Source: Arenibacter sp. ARW7G5Y1 (lineage in GTDB: Bacteria; Bacteroidota; Bacteroidia; Flavobacteriales; Flavobacteriaceae). From it: a stretch of DNA of 50,670 nucleotides. Of this stretch, positions 27,752-36,506 are shown piece by piece. Under the pieces are notes generated by a model, which was given only the letters and a program-made list of their open reading frames with translations, was not told where the DNA came from and ran no database searches. The stretch is taken from positions 149,493 to 200,162 of the forward strand of contig NZ_QJJZ01000012.1 of assembly GCF_003201775.1 (NCBI RefSeq), in the 5' to 3' direction. Position numbers and translations under genes: made by a program. Position 1 is the first letter of the stretch; every line of letters begins with the position of its first letter.

Positions 27752-28291
27752 TTACCAACCATCATTTTTGTCGGTTTTTCCAGATAAATAATTAAAAAGT
27801 GAAAGGTTGAATCTATTCAGAATATTCAATGTTTCATTAAGCCATGGCTGATAAATCTCTTTGTGAAGGTCAATTATTTTCTGCGATTTCCCATATTTAG
27901 GGTCTGGAGTCAATAATTCGATTGAATTTACAACAGTTTTCCCATTTTTTTCATCAGCATGATTAGTTTTTGTTAAAGTAGTTCTGTACCTATTGTCTTT
28001 GAAGTCAATCTCAATTGTATAAACCATATCATCCGTTCCTCTTACCTCCTCTGTACCTGAAATTCGAATAAACTCTCCTTCAATTTTGCTGGCTATAACT
28101 TCATCAGGGTAATTGTAATTAAGTTTGATCCATTTTAAGGTGTTGTTATAAAGTTCCATACTTGTACCATTGACTTCAGTGACAAATGGATTTGGACTAA
28201 TTTCACCAACTTCATCAAAAATATAAGTAGTTTGCGCAAATGACATAGAGATTATCATGCAACAGGCTAGGTTTGAAATTGTTCTTTTCAT
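27752..28291 (-). CDS. Exported protein of unknown function (unit 1, second gene)
   Basis: From the ATG at 28291 the protein begins MKRTISNLACCMIISMSFAQ, a signal peptide; the longer frame would overlap the upstream gene. The mature part (about 160 residues) is beta-rich, with TYIFDEVGEISPNPFVTEVN and a middle part VYTIEIDFKDNRYRTTLTKT. A DUF4468-like fold (beta strands with TKTN) is possible but unproven. It follows the membrane protein gene by 16 bases, so the two form one unit. Confidence 0.6.
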   Translation of the reverse strand: MKRTISNLACCMIISMSFAQTTYIFDEVGEISPNPFVTEVNGTSMELYNNTLKWIKLNYNYPDEVIASKIEGEFIRISGTEEVRGTDDMVYTIEIDFKDNRYRTTLTKTNHADEKNGKTVVNSIELLTPDPKYGKSQKIIDLHKEIYQPWLNETLNILNRFNLSLFNYLSGKTDKNDGW

Positions 28292-28307
28292 TATATATTT
28301 ATTTGAT

Positions 28308-29108
28308 TTAAAACAGTTTATCGTTAACAATTGTAATATTAATTAAAAGTAATGCAATCATAAAAATAACTACACCAATAAAAATTAAAATTCCTGAAAA
28401 GGTTTTGTTTGAACTGTGTTTTTGTGCTTTTCCAAAATCATCAAACCCTACAACTCCACCAGATGTTGTATTTTCAAATTCATATTTTAATAATCTTTTT
28501 CTCCAATTATAACCGCGAATTGTTAAAATAACTCCAAAAATTAGAAATGAAAACATTACTATCCAAAAGAAACCATGTGCTATAATGTTATTAAAAATAG
28601 CATTTGACTTTTCTTTTTGTTTCTTTGCATTAGTGTCTTTTAATTTTTTGTTGTGTTGTTCTCTTCGAGAAAATACATTGTTGTATTGGTTTTTAGCTCT
28701 TTCATTAAATAAAGTATTTATAATATTTTTTTGAAACTCCTCATTATTTGAAAAATTGCTTATCGTTGCATCCCAATCTTTAGCATTTTCATCTAGCTCT
28801 AAAGATTTAATTTCGTTACTATATCTTTGACGAACCTCTTTGTAAAAAGTATTATATTCTTCATTCTGTTTCTTTTTTGCTGCCATAAGAACATTGTCTT
28901 CCAGCTCTTCAAAATCACTCATTCGATATAGTGCGATTCTAGACAAATGTGATAATGTAGCACACTGTAGAATGTAGGTTTCCGCTTTATCTTTGCCTTT
29001 TACTTGGTTTAAAACCTTTTGAGCAGTTGGCATATCAAAGAATTTGGGGTTATTTTGACTAAATAATTGAAAAGTCAAAAAAAACAATAAAAAAAATAAA
29101 TTTTTCAT
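28308..29108 (-). CDS. Membrane protein of unknown function (unit 1, first gene)
   Basis: I start at the ATG at 29108 (MKNLFFLLFFLTFQLFSQN), a signal peptide. About 140 residues of charged helix follow, perhaps coiled coil (KKKQNEEYNTFYKEVRQRY, KDTNAKKQKEKSN). Two C-terminal membrane segments lie at FFWIVMFSFLIFGVILTI and ILIFIGVVIFMIALLLINI. I do not recognise the family. Its upstream DNA is leader copy A1. Confidence 0.6.
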   Translation of the reverse strand: MKNLFFLLFFLTFQLFSQNNPKFFDMPTAQKVLNQVKGKDKAETYILQCATLSHLSRIALYRMSDFEELEDNVLMAAKKKQNEEYNTFYKEVRQRYSNEIKSLELDENAKDWDATISNFSNNEEFQKNIINTLFNERAKNQYNNVFSRREQHNKKLKDTNAKKQKEKSNAIFNNIIAHGFFWIVMFSFLIFGVILTIRGYNWRKRLLKYEFENTTSGGVVGFDDFGKAQKHSSNKTFSGILIFIGVVIFMIALLLINITIVNDKLF

Positions 29109-29134
29109 ATGGTTAACTAATTTAGTCATATTCA

Positions 29135-29340
29135 ACTGCAACATTTGGATATAGTCATTGACTATATATCTTTGATATGCCTAATTTAGTAAATCTTTTT
29201 ATTGGTCTGATTATTTATTTAGTGGCCTATAATCCTAACTTACCCCGTCTTTTTTTTGTGGGGTCTGGCTATCGTTCATTTGCATAATTTCATGGAACTA
29301 AAGAAAAACAATTCTATGGGAAGTTGGTTGTGGGTAACCG
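29135..29340 (-). promoter_or_regulatory. Shared leader A, copy 1, with palindrome
   Basis: This segment repeats 32361-32570 and 38881-39095 imperfectly over about 200 bases. It contains the palindrome ATATAGTCATTGACTATAT (29149-29167), 40 bases before the gene start, then the core CTAATTTAGTAAATC (29181-29195), a T-tract and GGGGTC, and farther on GTGGGTAACCGTA. The position suggests promoter and operator functions on the minus strand. The end next to the gene carries the inverted unit end (CTGCAACATTTGG). Confidence 0.6.
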
Positions 29341-29461
29341 TAGTTTGGGATTTTTCTAGTTTCTATTTTTTATTATTGCACAATTGGTCCGAAATGCATG
29401 GCACATTAAACTAAGGTATCAACCAAGACAAAGAAGAAAGAATATCGAGCTGTAGGCCTAC

Positions 29462-29690
29462 AAATTGGGACTGTCACAGGCCAACAAGGCAATGCAGCTA
29501 TCGGCCATTGCCTACAACATCAAAAAATACCTGAAATTCTCGGGAAAAGGTACAAAAAGTGGAGCGGGAAGCATAGTTCTGCACAATTGTATGGAAAATG
29601 TACTCCATAAGTCTATTTGCTTCCTTTTTGGCACTATAAAAATGAGTGGCAACGCGTTCGTTTAAAAAACAAAACGGCCCTAAAAGGCCG
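29462..29690 (+). pseudogene. Transposase C-terminal remnant, copy 1 (IS1182-like)
   Basis: Encodes MGLSQANKAMQLSAIAYNIK, then KYLKFSGKGTKSGAG and a tail: the C-terminus of DDE transposases of the IS1182 type seen in Bacteroidota. The DNA from 29462 to about 29740 repeats 31558-31838 almost base for base. The catalytic part of the transposase is absent. Confidence 0.65.
29662..29690 (-). terminator. Terminator of the serine hydrolase gene, from IS tail
   Basis: On the minus strand CGGCC, loop TTTTAG and GGCCG are followed by TTTTGTTTTTT. The hairpin (29675-29690) belongs to the repeated IS remnant and lies downstream of the gene at 29755. Confidence 0.6.
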
Positions 29691-29735
29691 CTTACGGCAT
29701 CGATATTTTATAAATTATAGGGTTGTGCAACAGTT

Positions 29736-29752
29736 ACTATTGTTAGGCATAG
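29736..29752. repeat. Left end of cassette unit 2
   Basis: ACTATTGTTAGGCATAG lies just beyond the 3' end of the serine hydrolase gene. TTGTTAGGC has the GTTRRRY form of an integron core site, perhaps by chance. The inverted partner at the far end (31218-31240) is weak. Confidence 0.4.
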
Positions 29753-29754
29753 TT

Positions 29755-31215
29755 TTATTCACTCAATTCTTTGATCATTTTCTTTGAAAAATCAATATGA
29801 CGTTGTTCATCACTGGTTGCTACCTCAATCACTTTTTTGAAATATTCAATGGCCTTTTCATTATTTCCATATTTTTTGTAATACTGAGCTAATCCAATAT
29901 ATCCGTCAAAGTTTTGGGGAAATTCCATTTTTACGAAAGTAAAAACATTAAAAGCATCTTCTTTTTCATCTTTTCGTAGGTAGCTAAAGCCTAAACGGGT
30001 CAAATCTTCTGTATCGACTTTGTAGTTGTCCTTACTTACGATGAGGGTATCATAGTATGTTTTTATTTCCCCACTTCCATTATTGGTGATCTCCTTTTCG
30101 ATCATCACATCAATAGGTATAGGTAGTTGTCCATCGGAATATAAGCTTGCCAGAAAAGCAGCTGTACGCCGTAATCCTCCAAAATCCACGCTATTTGTAA
30201 AAATAACTACGCTTAGTTTCTCCGAAGGGATTCTCAATGAAATGTTTATAAAACCGGTAGTACTACCACTATGCCTTAAATATTTTTTGCCGTTTTCCAT
30301 TTCAATAAACCATCCAAATCCATAGCCATTTCCCTCAGTTTTTTCGTTTTCGTCCCAACTGGAAAATGCATCGTTAAGCAAGTCCGATGAAATAAGGGTT
30401 TCATCATATAAACTGTTGTCCCACTTAGCATAATCGCTTACGGAGGAATAAACTCCGCCATCGCCTTGTATGGCCGACCAAATGTTCTGGTCTATATTTA
30501 TGTATTTGTTGAGGGAATCATTGAATGTATAACCAAAAGCACGATTTTTAATGGGTGCGCCTTTCACATATATCGTGCTGTTGGTCATTCCAGTTTTCTC
30601 AAAAATTTCTTCTTCCATAAATCTTTTAAACGTTTTTCCTGTAACCCGTTCAATAATCATGGCCAACACGGCATAACCGGAATTACTATATTTAAATTGT
30701 GTATTCGCAGGAAACAAAAGACTGTCCTGCGCTATTAGAAGGTTGAGCACTTCGTTATCCACAAGTGGTTTTTCAGAATCCCTTGGATATAATTTGGAAT
30801 AATCCTGCAGCCCTGACCTATGCGTCAGTAAATTTTTTATTGTGATTTCTTTTCCATAGTCAGGAAATTCAGGAATTACTTGGGTCAATTTAGTGTCGAA
30901 ATTTAATTCGCCTTGGTTTATTAAAATTAAAATTCCCATGGCGGTAAACTGTTTGGTTACCGATGCAAGTCTATAATTCGTTTCACAATTCGCCCGGATT
31001 TTATTTTCCAAATCGGCATATCCAAAACTTTGACAGTCTTCTATTTTGCCATCTTTTATAACAGCGAAACTCGCGCTTGGCCTTTCACTTATGTAATTTC
31101 GGAACACAAAATTTATTAAGTCTTGGTTGGTCTCCCTTTTTTTTACTAATTCTTCCGTAGGCTTACATCCACTAATGATGAATAAAAAGACTACTATTAA
31201 ATATGTGTATTTCAT
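29755..31215 (-). CDS. Beta-lactamase-related serine hydrolase, lipoprotein, with C-terminal TPR-like repeat
   Basis: A class C beta-lactamase/PBP-like fold. The SxxK motif is SVTK at residues 85-88, YSN lies at 176-178 (YSNSGY), and a LRHSGSTTGF segment corresponds to the KTG-box region. A lipobox (MKYTYLIVVFLFIISGC) places it in the periplasm or at the surface. The C-terminal 90 residues (YLRKDEKEDAFNVFTFVK, YYKKYGNNEKAIEYFKKV) form TPR-like helices. Most such proteins are esterases or peptidases of unknown substrate, and true beta-lactamase activity should not be assumed. It is a one-gene unit with leader B upstream. Confidence 0.87.
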   Translation of the reverse strand: MKYTYLIVVFLFIISGCKPTEELVKKRETNQDLINFVFRNYISERPSASFAVIKDGKIEDCQSFGYADLENKIRANCETNYRLASVTKQFTAMGILILINQGELNFDTKLTQVIPEFPDYGKEITIKNLLTHRSGLQDYSKLYPRDSEKPLVDNEVLNLLIAQDSLLFPANTQFKYSNSGYAVLAMIIERVTGKTFKRFMEEEIFEKTGMTNSTIYVKGAPIKNRAFGYTFNDSLNKYINIDQNIWSAIQGDGGVYSSVSDYAKWDNSLYDETLISSDLLNDAFSSWDENEKTEGNGYGFGWFIEMENGKKYLRHSGSTTGFINISLRIPSEKLSVVIFTNSVDFGGLRRTAAFLASLYSDGQLPIPIDVMIEKEITNNGSGEIKTYYDTLIVSKDNYKVDTEDLTRLGFSYLRKDEKEDAFNVFTFVKMEFPQNFDGYIGLAQYYKKYGNNEKAIEYFKKVIEVATSDEQRHIDFSKKMIKELSE

Positions 31216-31228
31216 TTTTTCAAATGTT

Positions 31229-31300
31229 CGTTAAGATACATGGTTTGTAAAAGTTATATATTGACCTTTACTCTAAATTGGTTTCCAATCTTGTAGCCTG
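31229..31300 (-). promoter_or_regulatory. Leader repeat B upstream of the serine hydrolase gene
   Basis: 31261-31294 matches the orphan copy at 27197-27230 at 29 of 34 positions. It begins about 45 bases upstream of the ATG, the place where other units carry leader A. Promoter function is inferred from position only. Confidence 0.45.
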
Positions 31301-31455
31301 TTCTTTATTTCTTAAATGTTTTTCATCAAAGTATCCTAAAAATACGTTTCTATAATTTACCCTCCAAATGCCATTGCCCAATTACTCCATTCCAACATAT
31401 TTACCTTTCAAAGCAGCTGTGATATATACCCTATAATAGAATTTCCATAGAACGG

Positions 31456-31790
31456 GTGAACAGTCCGCAGGGAAGGTACATGAAGAGCAAGAACCAGAGT
31501 ACGGTGGAGCCCGTCTTCAGGACCCTGACCCAGTGCATGGGGCAGAGGAAGATAAACACCTTGGGACTGTCACAGGCCAACAAGGCAATGCAGCTATCGG
31601 CCATTGCCTACAACCTCAAAAAATACCTGAAATTCTCGGGAAAACGCTCCAAAAGTGGAGCGGGAAGCATAGTTCTGCACAATTGTATGGAAAATGTACT
31701 CCATAAGTCTATATGCTTCCTTTTTGGCACTATAAAAATGAGCGGCAACACCTTAGTTTAAAAAACAAAACGGCCCTAAAAGGCCGCTTA
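31456..31790 (+). pseudogene. Transposase C-terminal remnant, copy 2 (IS1182-like)
   Basis: This copy is longer at its left end than copy 1: a frame encoding KNQSTVEPVFRTLTQCMGQR, then LSQANKAMQLSAIAYNLKKY and the tail. The STVEPVFGTL-like block precedes the last catalytic region in IS1182-type transposases. The 3' part duplicates 29462-29740, including a hairpin and GTTGTGCAACAGTTAC, which may be the end of the element. Confidence 0.7.
31762..31790 (-). terminator. Terminator downstream of the DinB gene, from IS tail
   Basis: Same hairpin as at 29662-29690: on the minus strand CGGCC-TTTTAG-GGCCG followed by TTTTGTTTTTT. It lies about 70 bases after the DinB stop codon. Confidence 0.6.
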
Positions 31791-31832
31791 TAGCATCGAT
31801 ATTTTATTAATTATAGGGTTGTGCAACAGTTA

Positions 31833-31850
31833 CCATTGTTGGCAGTAGTG
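31833..31850. repeat. Left end of cassette unit 3
   Basis: CCATTGTTGGCAGTAGTG. The reverse complement of the other end of the unit (32350-32370) reads CCAATTGTTGAACTGTAATG, so the DinB gene is enclosed by inverted ends. Confidence 0.55.
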
Positions 31851-31855
31851 TTTTT

Positions 31856-32323
31856 TTAGTCCCATATTTCTGGTCTATCAATTTTCATTGCTCTTAAATA
31901 CGACAGGAATTGTCCTGCGTGAACAGATTCGTGATATCCAATCCGTAACAAATATTTTGCAAGGATTATCTTGTCTCCATTTCCAGGATGAACGATTTCG
32001 GTTTCGTTTAATTCCTTATCAGAAAAATGTCGAATACTTTCTAAAAATGTTTCTCTAAAAGGCTCAGCAAATTCAAGTTCATCTTTTAGGTTTTTGAATG
32101 GTCGGTTTTCCCAGGGTGTTTTATAATTTGACATATCTCCTTGATTAATAATAATATTCCAGCCATAATCAGCCTCCAAAACGTGTCTTATCATTTCTGA
32201 CGCACTCATTGCTTTTCCGTCAGGTTTCCAATTATAATACTTCTCAGATAGTCCAATCCAAAGTTTTATACTTCTTCTCCTTATTTCTGTGAAATTTAAA
32301 ATTATGAGTTCAGATTGGTTCAT
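31856..32323 (-). CDS. DinB-family protein
   Basis: 155 residues with the four-helix DinB/YfiT fold. The putative metal-binding His residues are visible in MIRHVLEADYGW and in YHESVHAGQFLSYL (HxxxH). Family members act as thiol-dependent S-transferases or are of unknown function, and the link to DNA damage is historical. It is a one-gene unit enclosed by inverted ends, with leader A copy 2 upstream. Confidence 0.85.
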   Translation of the reverse strand: MNQSELIILNFTEIRRRSIKLWIGLSEKYYNWKPDGKAMSASEMIRHVLEADYGWNIIINQGDMSNYKTPWENRPFKNLKDELEFAEPFRETFLESIRHFSDKELNETEIVHPGNGDKIILAKYLLRIGYHESVHAGQFLSYLRAMKIDRPEIWD

Positions 32324-32349
32324 TTTATTTTTATCGAGAATGTAGTTTT

Positions 32350-32570
32350 ACATTACAGTTCAACAATTGGATATTGTTATTAACTATATTTCCTTTTATA
32401 GGCCCAATTTAGTAAATCTTTTTGTTGGCCTAGTTATTTATTTAGGGACTTATAAACCTTACTTACCCCTACCCTATTTTTGTCGGTTCCAACCTTCATT
32501 GGATTTTCTGAAATATGTATATAAAGAAAATTAATTCCTGGAATTGGAAGTTGCGGGAAACCGTAAATGT
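32350..32570 (-). promoter_or_regulatory. Shared leader A, copy 2, with diverged palindrome
   Basis: Contains ATATTGTTATTAACTATAT (32371-32389). Compared with copies 1 and 3, GTCA has become GTTA and TGAC has become TAAC, so most of the symmetry is kept. The core CCAATTTAGTAAATC (32404-32418), TTTTTGTTGGCCTAG and ACCCCTACCC blocks follow. The remainder of 32571-32740 holds no gene. Confidence 0.6.
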
Positions 32571-32740
32571 ATACTACAATTGTGTCCTTAGTGTATAATC
32601 GATAATAAATCATTTTACAAAGATTTGTCTTGCGGGCTAATATTTATCTAGGAATTAAAATTACATGCGGTGGGAAGATTTTTGAATATAGCCGTGAACT
32701 AGGTATTAGTTTTATTCTAAGTTGTACACAACCTTTATTT

Positions 32741-35080
32741 TTAGAATGATATTTTGTAGCTAATATTCGGTATCATTAATGCTTCTCTGAATTCCTCCAC
32801 TTTATTGGTATTAATATTGTATCTATGACCTTGAAAGTCTTTGTAGTTTGTTGCATTGAGTATTTTTAATGATAATTGTTGTGTGGATTTCTTTTTATAC
32901 CATTCATAATTGATAGTAAAATGAGAAATAATAGATGTCTTTGATTGCTCGGTAAAAGGTGTAGTTTCATTGTAAACAACATCTTGCTCCATAAATGAAG
33001 CAATTGGATCAATTTTTGAATATCTGTCACCGCCTTGAAGGCTTAATTTTAAATTTATTCCAAGTAAACTTTGCCTTTTCTTACCAATTCTAAATTCTTT
33101 TCCGACTAGAGTGTTAAGGAGATAATTTTTATTAAATCTGGTATTGTACCAAATATTAGTATCTGTTTTATATTCTGAATTGAACATAGAACCGGAAAGC
33201 AAATAATAAAATCCATTATTTATATATTGCTCTAAAGTTAAATCAAGCCCATAATTTTTACCTTTTCCATTATTTGCATAGATATCATTGATAAACCAAT
33301 CATTTTGTAAATTAATAAGTGATTCCGTACTGTTTTTTATTACTGGAATATTAAATAGATATTGAAAATAGGGTTCTATTTTTAAATGTAACTTTTCATT
33401 AATATTCCAATCATAAGCCATTACGAAATGATGTGCTTTTGAAAAATCTAAATTTCTGTTGGCTTGGTTGGACCTGGAATTGACGGTATTGGCAAGGTAA
33501 ATGTTTAACGGTTCCATTCTACTGTGTAATCCATATCCTAAACTTATTTCATTATTATCGTTCAGTTGATAATTTAGTCCTAAACGAGGTTCAAGAGCAA
33601 AGCTGTTATTCAATGTAAACAGTTGAGAATTTAGGCCAATATTTAGTTGCCATTTTTTTAATGAAATAGAGGAACTTGAAAATGCTGATACTAAAGAGCT
33701 AAAACCATCTTCGTCAACTAATGAATTTAGACCATTTTCAGGTTCTCCTTGATTTTCTTTTAGATTTAGGTCATATCCTAAACCCCTTACCATGATCCCT
33801 GTTTTATTAGTGTGTGTTGAGTTGAATTTTTTATTTATGAAAGACTTGAAAGTAATATTGTAGTTTTTATTGTTTATTTCATTCTCAGGTTGTAATTGAG
33901 AGGTATCGTCTAACCTATCTGTTTTTAAATCGATTCCATTGGCAGATATTGATAATGTAGAGTTCAAGTATGCTGAATTTTCAAAAACAAGCCTGTGATT
34001 TATACCAACAGCTCCCATATACTGTTTTACATCTTGCTTTTCAATATCCTGATAATAAATTTGTTTGTCAGTTTCAGTTTCCGGTTTTGAACCAGACTTG
34101 TCTATTAATCCAATTCCCCAAACAGAGAATATTCCATGTTTTTTAGTAGGTAGCGTTAATTTAAAAGATAAATCTTGATAATTTGTGCCATCGGCATCAT
34201 CTGGCAACAATGATGAAACAAGACCTAATGTTGAATATCTATAATTTATGAGATATGAAGCGTTGTTTTTTTTGCTTATAGGTCCTTCAGATGCAAAGTC
34301 TATTCCAATGGCTCCAATTTCAAAACTATGTTCAAGTTCTGAGCTATTACCTTTTCGCATTCTTATATCGAAAACACCGGACAATGCATTATTGTATTCA
34401 GCAGGAAAAGCTCCCGTAAAAAAATCGGAATTGGCTAACAAATTACTGCTCAAAGCTGTTAATCCTCCCCCACCAAAAGATCCTAAATCAGCAAAATGAT
34501 TTGGGTTGGAAACTTCCACACCTTCAATTTTCCATTGTAAATATTTTGGGGCATTCCCTCTAATCACAATGGCATTGTTGCCAACACTACTTGCTACCCC
34601 AGGAAAGGAAGAAGCTAAACGTGCAGGGTCATCAAATCCCCCTGCATACCTATTGGCTTCTTCTACACTCAGCATACGTGTACTCACTGAAGCCATTTCA
34701 TTAAGTGGTTTAGCTTTAACAAGCTTTGGTTTAAGAACAACTTCGTTTAGAGCGAATGCGCTTTCTGTTAGGGCTATGGATAAAACGACTTCTTTAGCAG
34801 ATGTAACCATAACTTCAGGCATTATAATAGGTTCGTAACCCAAGTAAGAAATCTGTAAATCATATCTGCCAATAGGAACATTATTAAGAATAAAATTACC
34901 TTCCATATCAGAGGTGGCACCTATAATCGGATCAGTACCGATTATTGTTATTGTAGCAAAAGGTATAGTTTCTTTGGATGAATTATCGATTACTGAACCT
35001 TTAATATTTTGTGTTATATCTTGTGCGTTTATAATGGATAATGAAAGCGAAAATACTAGTAGTAAGATAATTCTAGTCAT
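32741..35080 (-). CDS. TonB-dependent outer-membrane receptor
   Basis: A signal peptide (MTRIILLLVFSLSLSIINAQ) is followed by a carboxypeptidase-like regulatory domain (about 25-110; GSVIDNSSKETIPFATITII, YDLQISYLGYEP), the plug (about 135-240; NAIVIRGNAPKYLQWKIEGV) and a beta-barrel to the end (779 residues). It would take up or sense a ligand, using TonB. It lacks the SusD partner of glycan receptors, so an iron complex, peptide or vitamin is as likely as a sugar. An AraC-type regulator gene lies 139 bp upstream on the same strand. Confidence 0.9.
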   Translation of the reverse strand: MTRIILLLVFSLSLSIINAQDITQNIKGSVIDNSSKETIPFATITIIGTDPIIGATSDMEGNFILNNVPIGRYDLQISYLGYEPIIMPEVMVTSAKEVVLSIALTESAFALNEVVLKPKLVKAKPLNEMASVSTRMLSVEEANRYAGGFDDPARLASSFPGVASSVGNNAIVIRGNAPKYLQWKIEGVEVSNPNHFADLGSFGGGGLTALSSNLLANSDFFTGAFPAEYNNALSGVFDIRMRKGNSSELEHSFEIGAIGIDFASEGPISKKNNASYLINYRYSTLGLVSSLLPDDADGTNYQDLSFKLTLPTKKHGIFSVWGIGLIDKSGSKPETETDKQIYYQDIEKQDVKQYMGAVGINHRLVFENSAYLNSTLSISANGIDLKTDRLDDTSQLQPENEINNKNYNITFKSFINKKFNSTHTNKTGIMVRGLGYDLNLKENQGEPENGLNSLVDEDGFSSLVSAFSSSSISLKKWQLNIGLNSQLFTLNNSFALEPRLGLNYQLNDNNEISLGYGLHSRMEPLNIYLANTVNSRSNQANRNLDFSKAHHFVMAYDWNINEKLHLKIEPYFQYLFNIPVIKNSTESLINLQNDWFINDIYANNGKGKNYGLDLTLEQYINNGFYYLLSGSMFNSEYKTDTNIWYNTRFNKNYLLNTLVGKEFRIGKKRQSLLGINLKLSLQGGDRYSKIDPIASFMEQDVVYNETTPFTEQSKTSIISHFTINYEWYKKKSTQQLSLKILNATNYKDFQGHRYNINTNKVEEFREALMIPNISYKISF

Positions 35081-35219
35081 AATTAAATTGTAGTTAAAGT
35101 TAGCTACAAAATTAGATTAGAATGTTCGTCCCTATGTTCGAAGTTATATAACTGAACTTGTTTTTGATACTTTGTAAGTACTTGAAAATAAGTGTGTAAC
35201 AAAATGTTGGAGTTCGATT

Positions 35220-36308
35220 TTATAAAGCTGCACCATTTTTTTTAAACTCTGAAGGAGTTTGTCCGCTAATCTTTTTGAAGGTGGTATTAAACGAAGTTTT
35301 TGAATTAAAGCCCGATTCAAAGGCAATGCCAAGTATGGTCAAATGTTCATTTTCCTTATCCAAAAGCAATTCTTTTACTTTTTGAACTCTATACCTATTA
35401 ACAAACCAAAAAAAACTTTCTTCAAACGCAGCATTAATTAAATAGGAAAGCTGATGCGGTGTAAAATTCATTAATTCAGCTAATTGTGCAAGAGATAATT
35501 CAGAATCTAAATAAGGTTTCTGATCATCCATTAGTTTTATAAGATGCTCTTTTTGAGATTCTAATTCGTCATCAGATATTAATTTTCTCTTATTTATTTC
35601 TGTTTGTTCTTCAGATGAAATAATAAGGTTACGTTCATTTTCATCCAATAAGAAAATCTCTTTTTGTTTAAGTGAATTATATGCAATAAAGTATACAATG
35701 GATAACGATACAATATTTGCAAACAAGTTTAAATCTGCTTCAACAAATAATAAATTATAGATGCCAATAAAAGCAACTAGAGCGAAAATTGCAAGAATGA
35801 TTAACTCCAACCATTTGAGATCGATTTGAAACGTATTTGATGAAAACAATCGAATTCTCTGTTTGTGCTTTTGAATTTTGATATATGACAAGATTATAAA
35901 ATAAAATGCCTGAATAATTACCAAGGCATTTAAGATTAATGAAAGGTTGGCGTTGTCACTGTAAAATTGGTTGACCATTAAAAGAATTAGTAGTATTATT
36001 GGGAAAAGAATATGAATAAAATCCTTTTTTCCATATCTGAAATTTGGGTTAGCGTAATACGCTATACTATAATAAAATACAACGGGGGTTAAAAACTGAA
36101 AAAAACGAATAGGTAGCCAAAATAGGCTACTCTGAATATCTAAACGTATCAAAACAAAAATTTCTTCGAGCCAAAAAGAAGACCAAAAAAATAAAACCAA
36201 TCCAAACCAAAAATTCGCCTTTTTATTGACATTTACTGGGTTCGAGATTAATAAAAATGAGAGTAATAAAAGCGACCCAAATAATAAAATTACGACAAGA
36301 GTATTCAT
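35220..36308 (-). CDS. AraC-type regulator with N-terminal membrane domain
   Basis: The first 220 residues hold six to seven hydrophobic segments (LVVILLFGSLLLLSFLLI, FIHILFPIILLILLMVN, LIILAIFALVAFIGIYNLL). The C-terminal 100 residues are an AraC/XylS helix-turn-helix pair (LSLAQLAELMNFTPHQLSYL, LTILGIAFESGFNSKTSFNT and a FKKISGQTPSEFKK end). This arrangement fits a membrane-bound sensor that controls nearby genes, here most likely the TonB receptor downstream. Confidence 0.88.
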   Translation of the reverse strand: MNTLVVILLFGSLLLLSFLLISNPVNVNKKANFWFGLVLFFWSSFWLEEIFVLIRLDIQSSLFWLPIRFFQFLTPVVFYYSIAYYANPNFRYGKKDFIHILFPIILLILLMVNQFYSDNANLSLILNALVIIQAFYFIILSYIKIQKHKQRIRLFSSNTFQIDLKWLELIILAIFALVAFIGIYNLLFVEADLNLFANIVSLSIVYFIAYNSLKQKEIFLLDENERNLIISSEEQTEINKRKLISDDELESQKEHLIKLMDDQKPYLDSELSLAQLAELMNFTPHQLSYLINAAFEESFFWFVNRYRVQKVKELLLDKENEHLTILGIAFESGFNSKTSFNTTFKKISGQTPSEFKKNGAAL

Positions 36309-36414
36309 TAAATTGTGTTAGGTGGTTTTTTGTTATTAAGTTGATTCCAATTCCCCTATTTGGTTTATGTTTCACTCAACGGTACCGCGTAAAGCTGTAG
36401 CGGCTTAAACGTGT

Positions 36415-36473
36415 AGCAATATACCTAATTAAACACAAAAACGGATCGAGTTTGCACTCGAACCGCTATTGCT
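36415..36473 (-). terminator. Long hairpin and terminator after the VOC gene
   Basis: An outer stem AGCAATA (36415-36421)/TATTGCT (36467-36473) encloses an inner hairpin CGGATCGAGT-TTGC-ACTCGAACCG (36442-36465) with one mismatch. On the minus strand the inner hairpin is followed by TTTTTGTGTTT, so it can end transcription of the VOC gene. The nested form also recalls the folded sites found between integron cassettes. Confidence 0.55.
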
Positions 36474-36506
36474 TTTATTTATTGTTGTGCGTTCGCTTTT
36501 CTACTC

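Noticed and set aside
29741..29747. GTTAGGC as a true integron core site
   Set aside because: It fits GTTRRRY, but a 7-base match is weak, the other unit ends do not fit, and no integron integrase gene is in the window. I keep only the comparison.
29755..31215. Calling the serine hydrolase an antibiotic-resistance beta-lactamase
   Set aside because: The SxxK and YxN motifs are shared with esterases and peptidases, and the C-terminal TPR-like part is not found in resistance enzymes. The evidence supports only the general family.
36442..36465. T-arm-like string CGGTTCGAGT on the minus strand, as in a tRNA
   Set aside because: No acceptor, D or anticodon stems can be built around it. The sequence is better explained by the long terminator hairpin.
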